Shown here: positions 9,471 through 19,600 of the stretch, piece after piece
How the letters are laid out: each line of letters opens with the position of its first letter
Numbering within the stretch: position 1 is the first letter of the stretch
DNA from: Nocardioides pinisoli
GTDB lineage: Bacteria; Actinomycetota; Actinomycetes; Propionibacteriales; Nocardioidaceae
Assembly: GCF_024199985.1 (NCBI RefSeq)
Contig: NZ_JANARS010000006.1
Coordinates: 1-64,000 of the forward strand
Direction of reading: 5' to 3'
DNA: 64,000 bases
Notes under the pieces: model-generated
Told to the model about the DNA's origin: nothing
Database searches by the model: none
What the model saw: the letters and a program-made list of their open reading frames with translations, nothing else
Program-made: the position numbers and the translations under genes

Positions 9471-10799
9471 TCAGAAGATCGAGTTCGCCTGCTCCTGGAT
9501 GCTGGCGGTGATGCCGTCGATGTCGTCGGGGTTCTTCAGGAACTCCTGGATCGACGGGATCATCACCGTGTTGGCGAAGTCGGCGTTGGTGTCGCGGTCC
9601 ATGAACTGCGCGATGTTGGCGGCCGCACTCACCACCTCCACCGACTTCTTCTGCAGGTCGCTGTAGGTCGAGGTGCTGGCGCCGGAGTTGGCCGCGATGA
9701 ACGGCGCGTCGGCCGCGTTGTTGCCCGCGTCGGCCGCCTGGGCGCTCCCGAGCCACTTGATCATCTCCTTGCCGGCCTCCTGGTTCTGGCCGGCCGCCGC
9801 CACGCAGAAGCCGTCGATCGGCGCGTCGAGGGAGTCGGCCGGGATCGAGGAGTCGAGCTGGGGGAAGGTGAAGAAGTCCAGGTCCTCGCCGTTCTCACCG
9901 AGGGCGTCGACCACGAAGGTGCCGAGGAGGTACATGCCGCACTCGCCCTTGCCCATCGCGGTCGCCGCCTCCTGCCACGTGCGGCCGAGCGGATCGGCCT
10001 GGTGGTAGGGCAGCAGCGTGCGCCACGTGTCGAAGACGAGCTTGACCTCGTCGCCGTCCCACGCCTCGTCGCCGGCCATCAGGCTCATGTGGAAGTCGAA
10101 GCCGTTGAGGCGCATGTTGAGGATGTCGAACGTGCCCATCGCCGGCCAGCCGTCCTTGTCGCCGAAGGCGAACGGCGTGATGCCCTTGCCCTGCATGTCG
10201 TCCATGAGCGCCATGAAGTCGTCGTTGGTCTCGGGCGCCACCCAGCCGTTCTTCTCGAAGACGGACTTCCGGTAGAAGACCGCCCACGGGTAGTAGCTCA
10301 CCGGCACGAAGTACTGCTTGCCGTCGGGCGCGGTGGAGGCCTGCTTGAACGAGTCGTTGAGGCCGTCGATCGGCCAGACGTCACTCAGGTCGGTGATCAG
10401 GCCGTTCTCCGCGAACTGCGCCATCCGGAAGCCGGCGAACCAGGTGAACACGTCGTCGGGCGTGCCCTGGAGGTAGGTGTTGATGCTCTCCTGGAAGGTG
10501 TTGTGGTCGACGGCGTTGAGGCTGACCTTGGTGTCGGTCTCCTTGGTGTAGGCGTCGGCCATCCCCTTGAGCCGGTCGTAGGCCGGGCCCGACCCGTCGG
10601 CCTCGTTGATGCCGAACTTCACGGTCGCACCGGAGCCCGACGAGGGCCCGGAGTCGTCGTCACCGCCGCACGCGGCGAGCAGGTTGGCCCCACCCACGGC
10701 GAGGCCGCTGAGCGCCATGCCGCGCAGCACGGTGCGGCGCGAGGCGGCCATGGTGGTGAGCGCCGAGCGGGGGATGGCGCTGGAACGGGACAGTGACAC
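9471..10799 (-). CDS. ABC sugar-binding lipoprotein
   Basis: This 442-residue extracellular substrate-binding protein has a twin-arginine leader (SRRTVLRG) and a lipobox LLAAC with C44, so it is a probable Tat-exported lipoprotein anchored outside the membrane. The rest has the fold of CUT1 solute-binding proteins. GTG 10799 is chosen because AGGAGG lies five bases upstream. It leads the leftward transport operon and is divergent from the GH42 gene; the 176-bp gap probably holds shared control sites. The substrate is inferred to be a galacto-oligosaccharide. Confidence 0.92.
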   Translation of the reverse strand: MSLSRSSAIPRSALTTMAASRRTVLRGMALSGLAVGGANLLAACGGDDDSGPSSGSGATVKFGINEADGSGPAYDRLKGMADAYTKETDTKVSLNAVDHNTFQESINTYLQGTPDDVFTWFAGFRMAQFAENGLITDLSDVWPIDGLNDSFKQASTAPDGKQYFVPVSYYPWAVFYRKSVFEKNGWVAPETNDDFMALMDDMQGKGITPFAFGDKDGWPAMGTFDILNMRLNGFDFHMSLMAGDEAWDGDEVKLVFDTWRTLLPYHQADPLGRTWQEAATAMGKGECGMYLLGTFVVDALGENGEDLDFFTFPQLDSSIPADSLDAPIDGFCVAAAGQNQEAGKEMIKWLGSAQAADAGNNAADAPFIAANSGASTSTYSDLQKKSVEVVSAAANIAQFMDRDTNADFANTVMIPSIQEFLKNPDDIDGITASIQEQANSIF

Positions 10800-10938
10800 G
10801 ACGGCCTCCTGGACACGCTTGGGACAAAACCAAACAGGGGAGCACAGCATGTGACGGTCGCCACAGCCCCGTCAACCCCTGGGGAGGGTCATTTCGCACC
10901 AGATCAAACATTTCCGAACCCAAATCCTCGTTGAACCG

Positions 10939-10968
10939 TTGACTTTGCGATGTGAGGGTCGACACAGT
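10939..10968 (+). promoter_or_regulatory. promoter of GH42 operon
   Basis: TTGACT (10939-10944) and CACAGT (10963-10968) are separated by 18 bases. The -10 lies seven bases before ATG 10976, fitting a leaderless transcript. I found no convincing palindrome for the DeoR regulator in the gap, only A/C-rich patches around 10815-10830 and 10900-10925. Confidence 0.5.
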
Positions 10969-10975
10969 TGGCCGC

Positions 10976-13000
10976 ATGCCGACATCCCTGCCCGCACTGG
11001 CCTTCGGCGGCGACTACAACCCCGAGCAGTGGCCCGCAGCGGCCCATCGCGAGGACCGCGAGCTGATGCGCGAGGCGGGGGTCGACCTCGTCACGCTCGC
11101 GGTCTTCTCGTGGGCCTGGCTGCAGCCGCGTCCCGGCGCGTGGGAGTTCGGCTGGCTCGACGAGCAGATGGACGACCTCCACGCGGCTGGCATCAAGGTC
11201 GACCTCGCCACGGCCACCGCCTCCCCGCCGCCCTGGCTGACCCACCGCCACCCCGAGATGCTCCCGGTCACGCAGGACGGACGCACGCTGTGGCCGGGCG
11301 GACGGCAGTCCTTCTGCCCCAGCTCGCCGGTCTACCGCGAGCACGCCCTCGAGCTCTGCACCCGGATGGCCGAGCGCTACCACGACCACCCCGCGCTCGC
11401 TCTCTGGCACGTGTCCAACGAGCTCGGCTGCCACAACGCCCGCTGCTACTGCGACACCAGCGCGGCGGCGTTCCGGACGTGGCTGCGGGCCAGGTACGAC
11501 GACGACGTGGCCCGCCTCAACGACGCGTGGGGCACCGCGTTCTGGTCGCAGCGCTACGACGACTTCGCGCAGGTGCTGCCGCCCCGGGTGGCACCCACCC
11601 ACGCCAACCCCACGCAGCAGCTCGACTTCGCGCGCTTCTCCTCCGACCAGCTCCTCGACAACTTCGTCGTCGAGCGAGACGTCCTGCACCGGCTCTCCCC
11701 GGGCGTCCCCGTGACGACCAACTTCATGGTGATGCGCCAGACGCCGCAGATGGACTACCTGCGGTGGGGCCGCGAGCTCGACGTGGTCTCCAACGACCAC
11801 TACCTGATCGGCGAGGAGGACGGCGGCCACCGCGAGCTGGCGTTCAGCGCCGACCTCACGCGCGGCACGGCGGACGGGCGCCCGTGGCTGCTGATGGAGC
11901 ACTCCACCAGCGCGGTCAACTGGCAGCCGCGCAACCGGGCCAAGCTCCCCGGCGAGATGATCCGCAACAGCCTGTCGCACGTCGCGCACGGCGCCGACGC
12001 GGTGCTGTTCTTCCAGTGGCGCGCCTCGCGCGCCGGGGCCGAGAAGTTCCACTCCGGGCTCCTCCCCCATGCCGGCACCGACACCCGCCAGTGGCGCGAG
12101 GTCGTCGAGCTCTCGCGCGTGCTCGACGCCGCCGAGGAGGCTGCGGGCAGCACGGCGCGCAACCAGGCGGCGATCCTCTTCGACTACGAGGCGTGGTGGG
12201 CCTGCGAGCTCGACTCGCACCCGAGCATCGACGTGCGCTACCGCGACCGGGCCGAGGACCTGCACCGGGCGCTGTCGGCCCGCGGCGTGGGCGTCGACGT
12301 CGTCCACCCGTCGACCGACCTGTCGTCCTACCGGCTCGTCGTGGTGCCCACCCTCTACCTCGTCGACGACGCCGCCGTGGCGTCCCTGACCGCGGCCGCG
12401 GAGGCGGGCGCCACGGTGGTGATCACCTACTTCAGCGGCATCGTCGACGAGTCCGACCACATCCGCCTCGGGGGCTACCCCGGCGCCTTCCGTGACCTGC
12501 TCGGCGTCCGCGCCACCGAGTTCCTCCCGTTGCTGAGCGGCCAGTCGGTGGTCGTCGAGGGACTCGGCAGCGACCCCGTCACTGCCGACACCTGGGCCGA
12601 GGACCTCGAGCTCGCCGGTGCGGAGGCGGTGGCGACGTACGCCGACGGGCCTGCCGCGGGGCTCCCCGCCGTCACGCGCCGGGCGGTCGGCGAGGGCACC
12701 GCGTGGTACGTCGCGACGCGCCTCGACCCCGCCGGCACCGACCGGCTGGTGGAGCGTCTCGTCGACGAGACCGGCGTCGAGACGCTCCCCGGCGCCGCGG
12801 ACCTCGTCGAGGTCACCCGCCGCGTGGGCGAGGACGCGAGCTGGCTGTTCGTGATCAACCACGGGGAGGCGCCCGCCCCGGTCGACGTGCACGGGCGGGA
12901 GCTGGTCACCGGACGAGACGTCGCCGGGGACCTTCGGGTGCCGCCCGGCGGCGTGGCCGTCGTCCGCGAGTCCGCCCGACCGGCCGGCAGGGAGGCGTGA
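10976..13000 (+). CDS. GH42 beta-galactosidase
   Basis: This 674-residue protein is a family 42 glycoside hydrolase that releases beta-linked galactose. The catalytic acid/base is E149 (HVSNELGCH) and the nucleophile E308 (LLMEHSTSAVNW). Cysteines in FCPSSP and CHNARCYC form the zinc cluster found in many GH42 enzymes. The TIM barrel is followed by a trimerisation domain and a C-terminal beta domain. No signal peptide is seen, so it is cytoplasmic and acts on imported oligosaccharides. ATG 10976 follows a promoter-like TTGACT-CACAGT. Confidence 0.95.
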   Translation: MPTSLPALAFGGDYNPEQWPAAAHREDRELMREAGVDLVTLAVFSWAWLQPRPGAWEFGWLDEQMDDLHAAGIKVDLATATASPPPWLTHRHPEMLPVTQDGRTLWPGGRQSFCPSSPVYREHALELCTRMAERYHDHPALALWHVSNELGCHNARCYCDTSAAAFRTWLRARYDDDVARLNDAWGTAFWSQRYDDFAQVLPPRVAPTHANPTQQLDFARFSSDQLLDNFVVERDVLHRLSPGVPVTTNFMVMRQTPQMDYLRWGRELDVVSNDHYLIGEEDGGHRELAFSADLTRGTADGRPWLLMEHSTSAVNWQPRNRAKLPGEMIRNSLSHVAHGADAVLFFQWRASRAGAEKFHSGLLPHAGTDTRQWREVVELSRVLDAAEEAAGSTARNQAAILFDYEAWWACELDSHPSIDVRYRDRAEDLHRALSARGVGVDVVHPSTDLSSYRLVVVPTLYLVDDAAVASLTAAAEAGATVVITYFSGIVDESDHIRLGGYPGAFRDLLGVRATEFLPLLSGQSVVVEGLGSDPVTADTWAEDLELAGAEAVATYADGPAAGLPAVTRRAVGEGTAWYVATRLDPAGTDRLVERLVDETGVETLPGAADLVEVTRRVGEDASWLFVINHGEAPAPVDVHGRELVTGRDVAGDLRVPPGGVAVVRESARPAGREA

Positions 13001-13815
13001 TGCTCGCCGCCCAGCGCCGCGGACGGATCCTCGCCGAGCTCAACCGCGACGGGACGGTGCGCGTCACCGACCTCGTCGAGCTGCTGGGCGTCTCCGACAT
13101 GACCGTGCGGCGCGACCTCGTGGCGCTGCACCGCGAGGGGCTGCTGGAGAAGGTGCACGGCGGCGCGCTCGCCGTCGACGAGCCGTCGTCGTCCGAGCCC
13201 GGCTTCGCCGCGAAGTCGGTGCAGCGTCGGCGGGAGAAGGAGGCGATCGCCGCAGCCGCGGCCGAGCTGGTGCACACCGGCATGGCGATCGCGGTCTCGG
13301 CCGGCACCACCACCCACGCCCTCACCGAGCACATCGCCCGGATCCCCAACCTCACCGTCGTCACCAACTCCGTGTGGGTGGCCGACGTGCTGCACCGCAC
13401 CGGCGACGCCACCACCTCGGTCCTCCTCACCGGCGGGCTGCGCACACCGTCCGACGCCCTGGTGGGCCCGGTCGCGGTGTCGTCGCTGCGCAGCCTCCAC
13501 GTCGACGCCTTCTTCATGGGTGTCCACGGCATGGACGTGCGCGCCGGCTTCAGCACCCCCAACCTGCTCGAGTCGGAGACCAACCGCGCGATGATCGAGC
13601 GATCGCGCCGCCTGATCGTGTGCGCCGACTCGAGCAAGTGGGGGGTCGTGGGGCTCAGCAGCATGGCCGGGCTGTCGGAGGCGGCGGTCCTGGTCACTGA
13701 CTCCGGGCTCTCCGCCCACGCCAGCGGCGCCCTCGCCGACCACGTGGGCGAGCTGGTCGTCGTGGACCCGGTCGACGGCGACGACGACGCCCTGGCCGAG
13801 GCAGGCGACTCATGA
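13000..13815 (+). CDS. DeoR-family transcriptional regulator
   Basis: This 271-residue regulator has an N-terminal DeoR helix-turn-helix (VRVTDLVELLGVSDMTVRRD, about residues 21-40, then EKVHGGA) and a C-terminal sugar-phosphate sensor domain (VSAGTTTHAL, TGGLR, CADSSKWG). It overlaps the GH42 stop by one base and the GH36 start by four, so it is made with the enzymes it probably regulates. The likely effector is a phosphorylated galactose intermediate; this is inferred from the family. Confidence 0.92.
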   Translation: MLAAQRRGRILAELNRDGTVRVTDLVELLGVSDMTVRRDLVALHREGLLEKVHGGALAVDEPSSSEPGFAAKSVQRRREKEAIAAAAAELVHTGMAIAVSAGTTTHALTEHIARIPNLTVVTNSVWVADVLHRTGDATTSVLLTGGLRTPSDALVGPVAVSSLRSLHVDAFFMGVHGMDVRAGFSTPNLLESETNRAMIERSRRLIVCADSSKWGVVGLSSMAGLSEAAVLVTDSGLSAHASGALADHVGELVVVDPVDGDDDALAEAGDS

Positions 13816-15938
13816 GCGCCGCGCCCGTCCACCTCCAGCGTGGCGGCGTCAGCGTCGTGCTGGCCCGCGACACCGACGGCATCCCGCGCGTCGTGCACTG
13901 GGGCGCCGCGCTCGGCGACCTCGGCGAGGCCGACCTGACCGGGCTGGCCGATGCCCGGCGTCCAGGCGTGTCCCACTCGGCGTACGACGGACCGCGCACG
14001 ACCGGGCTGGTGCCCGACGGCACGCGAGGCTACGCCGGCACCCCGGCCCTGTCCGGCCACCGCGTGGGCGGCAATGCCCGGGCGGTGACGCCGAGCCTGG
14101 TCGCGTGGGACGTGCACGTCGACGGTGACGCGAGCCTCACCTGCACCTCCACCGACGACGAAGCGGGCTGGTCCGTGCGGGTCGGGCTGTCGCTGGACGA
14201 CGCCGGGCTCCTCCACGCCCGCACCTCGGTGACCAACACCGCCGCCGGCGACCTGCACCTCGCCTCGGTCCTGACCGCGCTGCCCGTCGGCGCCCACGCC
14301 ACCGAGTTGCTGGACCTGACCGGGCGGTGGTGCAAGGAGCGCTCCCCGCAGCGGCACCCCTGGGTGCAGGGCACCCACCGCCGCGACGCGCGCCACGGCC
14401 GCACCGGCCACGACGCCACGCTGGTCATGGTCGCCGGCACTCCCGGGTTCGGCTTCGGCGCCGGCGAGGTGTGGGCCCTGCACACCGCGTGGAGCGGCAA
14501 CCACACCCACTACGCCGAGCGCACGCCCGAGGGCGAGTGCCTGATCGGCGGCGGCGAGCTCCTCGACCCCGGCGAGGTCGTCCTCGCACCCGGCGAGACC
14601 TACGACGGGCCGCGCGTGCTGGGCTCCTGGTCGGGCACCGGCCTCGACGCGATGAGCCACCGCTTCCACGCCCACCTGCGCTCGCTCACGCCGCGGGTGC
14701 GCACCGAGCGGCCGGTCATCGCCAACTCGTGGGAGGCGGTCTACTTCGACCACTCCCTGGAGCGGCTCGCCGAGCTCGCCGACGCCGCGGCCTCCGTCGG
14801 CGTCGAGCGCTTCGTCCTCGACGACGGCTGGTTCCTCGGCCGCCGCGACGACAAGTCCGGGCTCGGCGACTGGGCGGTCGACCCCGACGTCTGGCCGCAG
14901 GGACTGGGCCCGCTCGTCGAGCACGTCACGGGCCGCGGCATGGAGTTCGGGCTGTGGGTGGAGCCGGAGATGGTCAACCTCGACTCCGAGACCGCTCGCA
15001 GCCACCCCGGTCGCGTGCTGCGCGGTCGCGCCGCCGCGCCGCCCGAGTGGCGCCACCAGCAGGTGCTCGACCTGCAGGACGAGGGGGCCTACGACGACCT
15101 GCGCGCCGCCCTCCTCGCCTTGCTCGACGAGCTCGACATCGCCTACCTCAAGTGGGACCACAACCGCGATCTCACCGACGCCGTCCACGACGGCCGCCCC
15201 GCGGTGCACGGGCAGACGCGCGCGTTCTACCGGCTCCTCGACGAGCTGCGCGACGCCCACCGGACGCTCGAGATCGAGTCGTGCTCCTCGGGCGGCGCGC
15301 GGGTCGACGCCGAGGTCCTGTCCCGCACCGACCGGATCTGGCCCAGCGACACTATCGACGCCCTTGAGCGCCAGCACCTCCAGCGCTGGACCTCGCTGCT
15401 CGTTCCGCCCGAGCTTATCGGCTCGCACGTCGGCGGCCCGACCGCGCACACCACGGGGCGGACGCACTCGCTGCGCTACCGGGCCGCGGCCGCCCTGCTC
15501 TACTGGTTCGGCATCGAGTGGGACGTGTCCCGACTCGACGAGGCGACCCTCGCCGAGCTGCAGGAGTGGGTCGCGCTGCACAAGCGGGTGCGGCCCCTCA
15601 TCGGCACCGGCACCCTCGTGCACCCCGACCACCCGGACCCCGCGGTGGTGGTGACGGGCATCGTGGCCGAGGACCGCTCGGAGGCCTGGTACGTCGTCGC
15701 GACGGTGGCCGCCACCGCGACCCAGCACCCGGCACCGCTCAGGCTCACGGGGCTCGACCCGGACCGGCGCTACCGCCTGACCGAGGAGGTGCCGCGAGGC
15801 ATCGGCGCCGACCTCAGCGGAGCCTGGTCCGGCGACGGTGCGGAGCTGAGCGGGCGCGTCATCGCGAGCTCCGGGGTCGCGCTGCCGGTCATGCGTCCGG
15901 AGGAGGCCCTGGTCCTGCGGGTCGTGGCCGTGGGCTGA
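13812..15938 (+). CDS. GH36 alpha-galactosidase
   Basis: This 708-residue family 36 glycoside hydrolase cleaves alpha-galactosides such as raffinose or melibiose. An N-terminal beta-supersandwich (to about 300) is followed by the TIM barrel. The nucleophile is D449 (YLKWDHNRD) and the acid/base D513 (RIWPSDTID). LEIESCSSGGAR lies between them. No export signal is present. It ends the GH42-DeoR-GH36 operon, so the locus handles both alpha- and beta-galactosides taken up by the divergent ABC system. Confidence 0.95.
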   Translation: MSAAPVHLQRGGVSVVLARDTDGIPRVVHWGAALGDLGEADLTGLADARRPGVSHSAYDGPRTTGLVPDGTRGYAGTPALSGHRVGGNARAVTPSLVAWDVHVDGDASLTCTSTDDEAGWSVRVGLSLDDAGLLHARTSVTNTAAGDLHLASVLTALPVGAHATELLDLTGRWCKERSPQRHPWVQGTHRRDARHGRTGHDATLVMVAGTPGFGFGAGEVWALHTAWSGNHTHYAERTPEGECLIGGGELLDPGEVVLAPGETYDGPRVLGSWSGTGLDAMSHRFHAHLRSLTPRVRTERPVIANSWEAVYFDHSLERLAELADAAASVGVERFVLDDGWFLGRRDDKSGLGDWAVDPDVWPQGLGPLVEHVTGRGMEFGLWVEPEMVNLDSETARSHPGRVLRGRAAAPPEWRHQQVLDLQDEGAYDDLRAALLALLDELDIAYLKWDHNRDLTDAVHDGRPAVHGQTRAFYRLLDELRDAHRTLEIESCSSGGARVDAEVLSRTDRIWPSDTIDALERQHLQRWTSLLVPPELIGSHVGGPTAHTTGRTHSLRYRAAAALLYWFGIEWDVSRLDEATLAELQEWVALHKRVRPLIGTGTLVHPDHPDPAVVVTGIVAEDRSEAWYVVATVAATATQHPAPLRLTGLDPDRRYRLTEEVPRGIGADLSGAWSGDGAELSGRVIASSGVALPVMRPEEALVLRVVAVG

Positions 15939-15967
15939 GGCGGCCTCCCGGGCCTACCCTGCTGGAC

Positions 15968-16585
15968 ATGGACGCACACGCCTGGGACGAGCGCTACGCC
16001 GCGAGCGACCTGGTCTGGTCGCGCGAGCCCAACCAGTTCGTGGCCGCCGAGCTCGCCGACCTGGCTCCGGGCACCGCGGTCGACCTCGCCGCCGGCGAGG
16101 GCCGCAACGCCATCTGGCTCGCCTCGCGCGGCTGGTCGGCCACGGCGGTGGACTTCTCGCAGGTCGCCCTCGACAAGGGGGCGCGCCTCGGCGAGGGCCT
16201 CGACGTGGCGTGGGTGTGCGCCGACGCCACCGCCTGGACGCCGGACGAGCCGGTGGACCTCGTGGTGATCGCCTACCTGCAGGTGCCCGCCGCCGACCGC
16301 CGGCGGGCGGTCCGCAACGCGGTGCGGATGCTGCGCCCGGGCGGGACGCTGCTGCTGGTCGCCCACGACTCGACCAACCTGACCGACGGCACCGGCGGGC
16401 CGCAGGACCCTGCCGTGCTGATGAGCGCCGACGACGTCGTCGGTGACCTGACCAGCGCCGACGACCTCGACGTCGAGGTGCTGCGCGCAGAGCGGGTCGC
16501 CCGCGAGGTCACCTCGGACGACGGCCACGGTGGCGAGGAACGGCGTACGGCCTGGGACTGCCTGGTCCGGGTGGTCAGGCGCTGA
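15968..16585 (+). CDS. class I SAM-dependent methyltransferase
   Basis: This 205-residue Rossmann methyltransferase resembles the TehB/thiopurine-methyltransferase-like group. Motif I is AVDLAAGEGRNAIWLASRG (about residues 37-55), and VCADATAW and MLRPGGTLLLVAH follow. The N-terminal WDERYAASDLVWSREPN is common in this group. The substrate is unknown. TACCCT seven bases before ATG 15968 supports a leaderless start. It shares a terminator with the convergent gene. Confidence 0.85.
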   Translation: MDAHAWDERYAASDLVWSREPNQFVAAELADLAPGTAVDLAAGEGRNAIWLASRGWSATAVDFSQVALDKGARLGEGLDVAWVCADATAWTPDEPVDLVVIAYLQVPAADRRRAVRNAVRMLRPGGTLLLVAHDSTNLTDGTGGPQDPAVLMSADDVVGDLTSADDLDVEVLRAERVAREVTSDDGHGGEERRTAWDCLVRVVRR

Positions 16586-16607
16586 GCGCGCCCGACCACC
16601 CGGGACC
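16564..16607. terminator. bidirectional terminator hairpin
   Basis: GGTCCGGGTGGTC and GACCACCCGGGACC form a long stem with one bulged G. An inner GGCGC/GCGCC pair extends it. It overlaps the methyltransferase stop and lies directly before the stop of the convergent secreted protein, so it probably serves both. Confidence 0.75.
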
Positions 16608-16609
16608 GG

Positions 16610-19600
16610 TCACGGCTTCGACGCTGGGGTGACCACTCTGACCTGTGCCGTCCCGCTGCCGGGCTGCACCTCGTCGTCACCAGCGTAGGTGGCGACCAGC
16701 TCGACGGTCCTCGGTCTGCCGAGCGGACCGATCGTGATCCGTGCCTGACCGTCCACCAGCTCCACAGCAGGCAGCTTCTTCCCGTCGACCGAGAGCACCA
16801 CCTCGCCGGTCGGGGGCTCCTCTGCTGACGAGCTGACCTCGATCAGCACCTGGGCCTTCTTGCCGGTCCTCACCTCGTCCGGCGCCTGGATCGTCACCGT
16901 GGAGGCGACGGGTCCGGAGTCGACAACCTTCAGCTGCGCGCTCCCCTGGCCCGGGTCGGTGGCCACGTCGCCGGCGTAGTCAGCCACCAGCTCCACGGTC
17001 TTCGGGCCCCCGAACGGGCCGACCTCGAAGGTCGCCTTCCCGTCCTCGAGCTCCACCGCCGGCAGCTCGGTGCCGTCGACCGACAGCACCACCTCACCGG
17101 TCGGCGCCGCCTCGGCGGCCGAGTCGACCTCGACCACGACCTCGGCCTTCTTGCCCGTCTCGACCTCCTCGGGGGCGGTGACGGTCACCTCGGCCGGGAC
17201 GTTCTCCGGGTCGGCGAGGTCCATGACCTGCACGTCGCGGTAGAACACGCTCTCACCGCCGCCGTGGTTCTGCAGGCCGATGTACGACGGCCAGGTCAGG
17301 CGCTTGGTCTCCGTCTCCGGGCTGGTGAAGTCGTTCACCAGCTCGTCGTTGAGGTAGATCCGGATCCGCTTGCCCTCCACCTTGATCTCGTAGTGGTTCC
17401 ACTCCCCGACCGGGTTGAGCGCCGCGTCGCGAGCCGGCAGGTCGGCGGACTGGAAGTTGTAGACCGCGCCGGTGGTGCTGTCGGGGTCGTCGGTGGCGTC
17501 GATCTGGATTTCGTAGCCACGGTCCACGGCCACCCACGGGTCACCCGCCGGGTTGGCCGGGTCACCGTCGTACCGGGGCGTGGTCTCCGGGTTCGGGAAC
17601 CCGACGAAGACGCCGCCGTTGTCGTCCTTGACGAGCTTCCAGTCCAGCTGCAGCGAGTAGTCGCCCTCGAGCGGCTCCGAGTGCCACAGCAGGCCCAGGC
17701 CGCCGTTGGTCTTCAGCGTGCAGTCGGCCTCGCGGGTGAACACGCCGGGACCGGCCATGTTCCACTCCTCCAGGCTCTCCGCCGTGCCGTCGAACAGCGT
17801 CCGGTAGCCGGGGTCGGCAGCGGTCGCCTCGCACGTGTCGGGCTCGATGACCGGGTCGCCGCTGACGCGGAACCAGTCGAACGCGCCGACCTGGCTGCCG
17901 GTGCCGTTGTAGGCGGCGACACCGATCTTGGGAGCGACCAGCCCCGTGGCGGGGTAGCCCGCGCCCATGGACTGCCACGTGGTGCCCTGGTCGGTCGACC
18001 ACCGGCCCTGGATGGCGGAGCCGGTCGAGACCAGCTGCAGCTGGAGCTCGTCCGGAGCGGCGCCCTCGGGAAGGTCGGCGTTGGTGTAGACCATGTCGCC
18101 GTTGATGCGGCGACCCAGCTCGAGCACCCAGTCGCCGTCGGGCTTCTCCATCGCGACGAGCTTGGCGTAGTTGGTCGCGCTGGTCCAGGCGACCAGACCA
18201 CCCTGGAGGTAGTCGTCCGTGCCCGTCATCGTGAGCTGCGTGGTGGCGGCCCAGGGACCCTCGGCGGGCGAGTCCTGCAGGACCATGTTCTTCGCGTCGA
18301 CCGCGCCCCCGGAGAGGTCACCGGCCTGGGCGTTGATGCGCAGCTGGCCACCGGACACCGCGACGCCGCTCGCCGTCTTGTTGAGGATCGTGCTCCAGCG
18401 GCAGGTGTCGAGCGTGGAACCCTCAAACTCGTCGTCGGCACCCGGCGTCTCGCCCGGCGCACACGCCGAGCGGGCACCGAGGGCCAGGTAGTCGAGGTTG
18501 ACGTTGCCGTTGTCACCGGCGTCGCGGGCGATCCTGACGACGTTGGCACCGGCCTCGAGCTCGATCTGGTCCTCGTAGGTCAGCCAGGTCTTCCACGACT
18601 CACCCGGCGGCAGGAGCAGCTTCTTGACGAAGACGTCGTTGACGTAGAGCGACATCTGCTTCGTCTGGTTGGGCTGCGGGTTGGGGCCGTTGGCGTAGCC
18701 GAGCTTGATCGCGTGGAAGCCGGCCGCCGTCGTGGTCAGGTCGAAGGTCACCGCGGTTCCGTCGTTCTCGAAGCCACCGACGTAGCCGGTGCCGCTGTAG
18801 CCCGCGTGCTCGGTCTGGACCCGGTTGCCCTGGCCCGTGATGGTGCCGTCCTCGGCCTCGACACGACCTCCGGTCGGGTCGATCAGCTTCACGTGGTCGA
18901 GGTTGACGTGGCCGTCGTCGCCCTGCTCGTAGACGATCTCGACCCTGGTGGCGCCGGCAGGAAGCGTCACCGGGACCGTGACGGTGCCCCAGGTCTTCCA
19001 GTCCGCGAACGGCGGCAGTGCGACCTCCTGGCGCTCCTCGCCGATGTAGAGGCTCATCTTCTTGGTCTGGTTGGGCTGCGGGTTGGGGCCGTTGGCGTAG
19101 CGGATCTGCAGCTCGTACGCCCCGGCCTTCGGCGCGACCACCTCGACCGCGCTGCCCGAGCCGACGGTCTGGATGCCGTCGACGAAGCCCGAGCCGGTGT
19201 ATCCGGCGTGCTCGGTGTCGATGCCCGCCGTGCCGGACAGCTCGCCGTCCTCGAGCTCGTAGATGCCGTCCGGAGCCGGCTCCGGCTCCTCGGCGACGTA
19301 GCCCGGGTAGCTGTTGAGGGTGTACCACGCCTCGGTGCTCCAGAGCGTCTCGCCGGAGGCGGACTCGAACGGGCGCGGCGAGCGGACGTGGACGACCCGG
19401 TCGGGCTTCATGCCGTCGATCTGCAGGGTGACCGTACGGCCGTCCTCGCTGGCCGTCGCGCCGGTGACCTGGAGCGACTCCTCGTCCAGCTTGGGGCCGC
19501 CGTACTGCGCGGTGGCGCGGTAGCGCCACTGCTCGACCTGGTACTTGGACGCCAGGTCCTCCAGCGTCGCGGCGGAGAGGGGCTCGGTGTAGGTGACCTC

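Noticed and set aside
10904-12892. Open frame antisense to the GH42 gene
   Set aside because: The sense strand has complete GH42 catalytic motifs; the antisense product is low-complexity.
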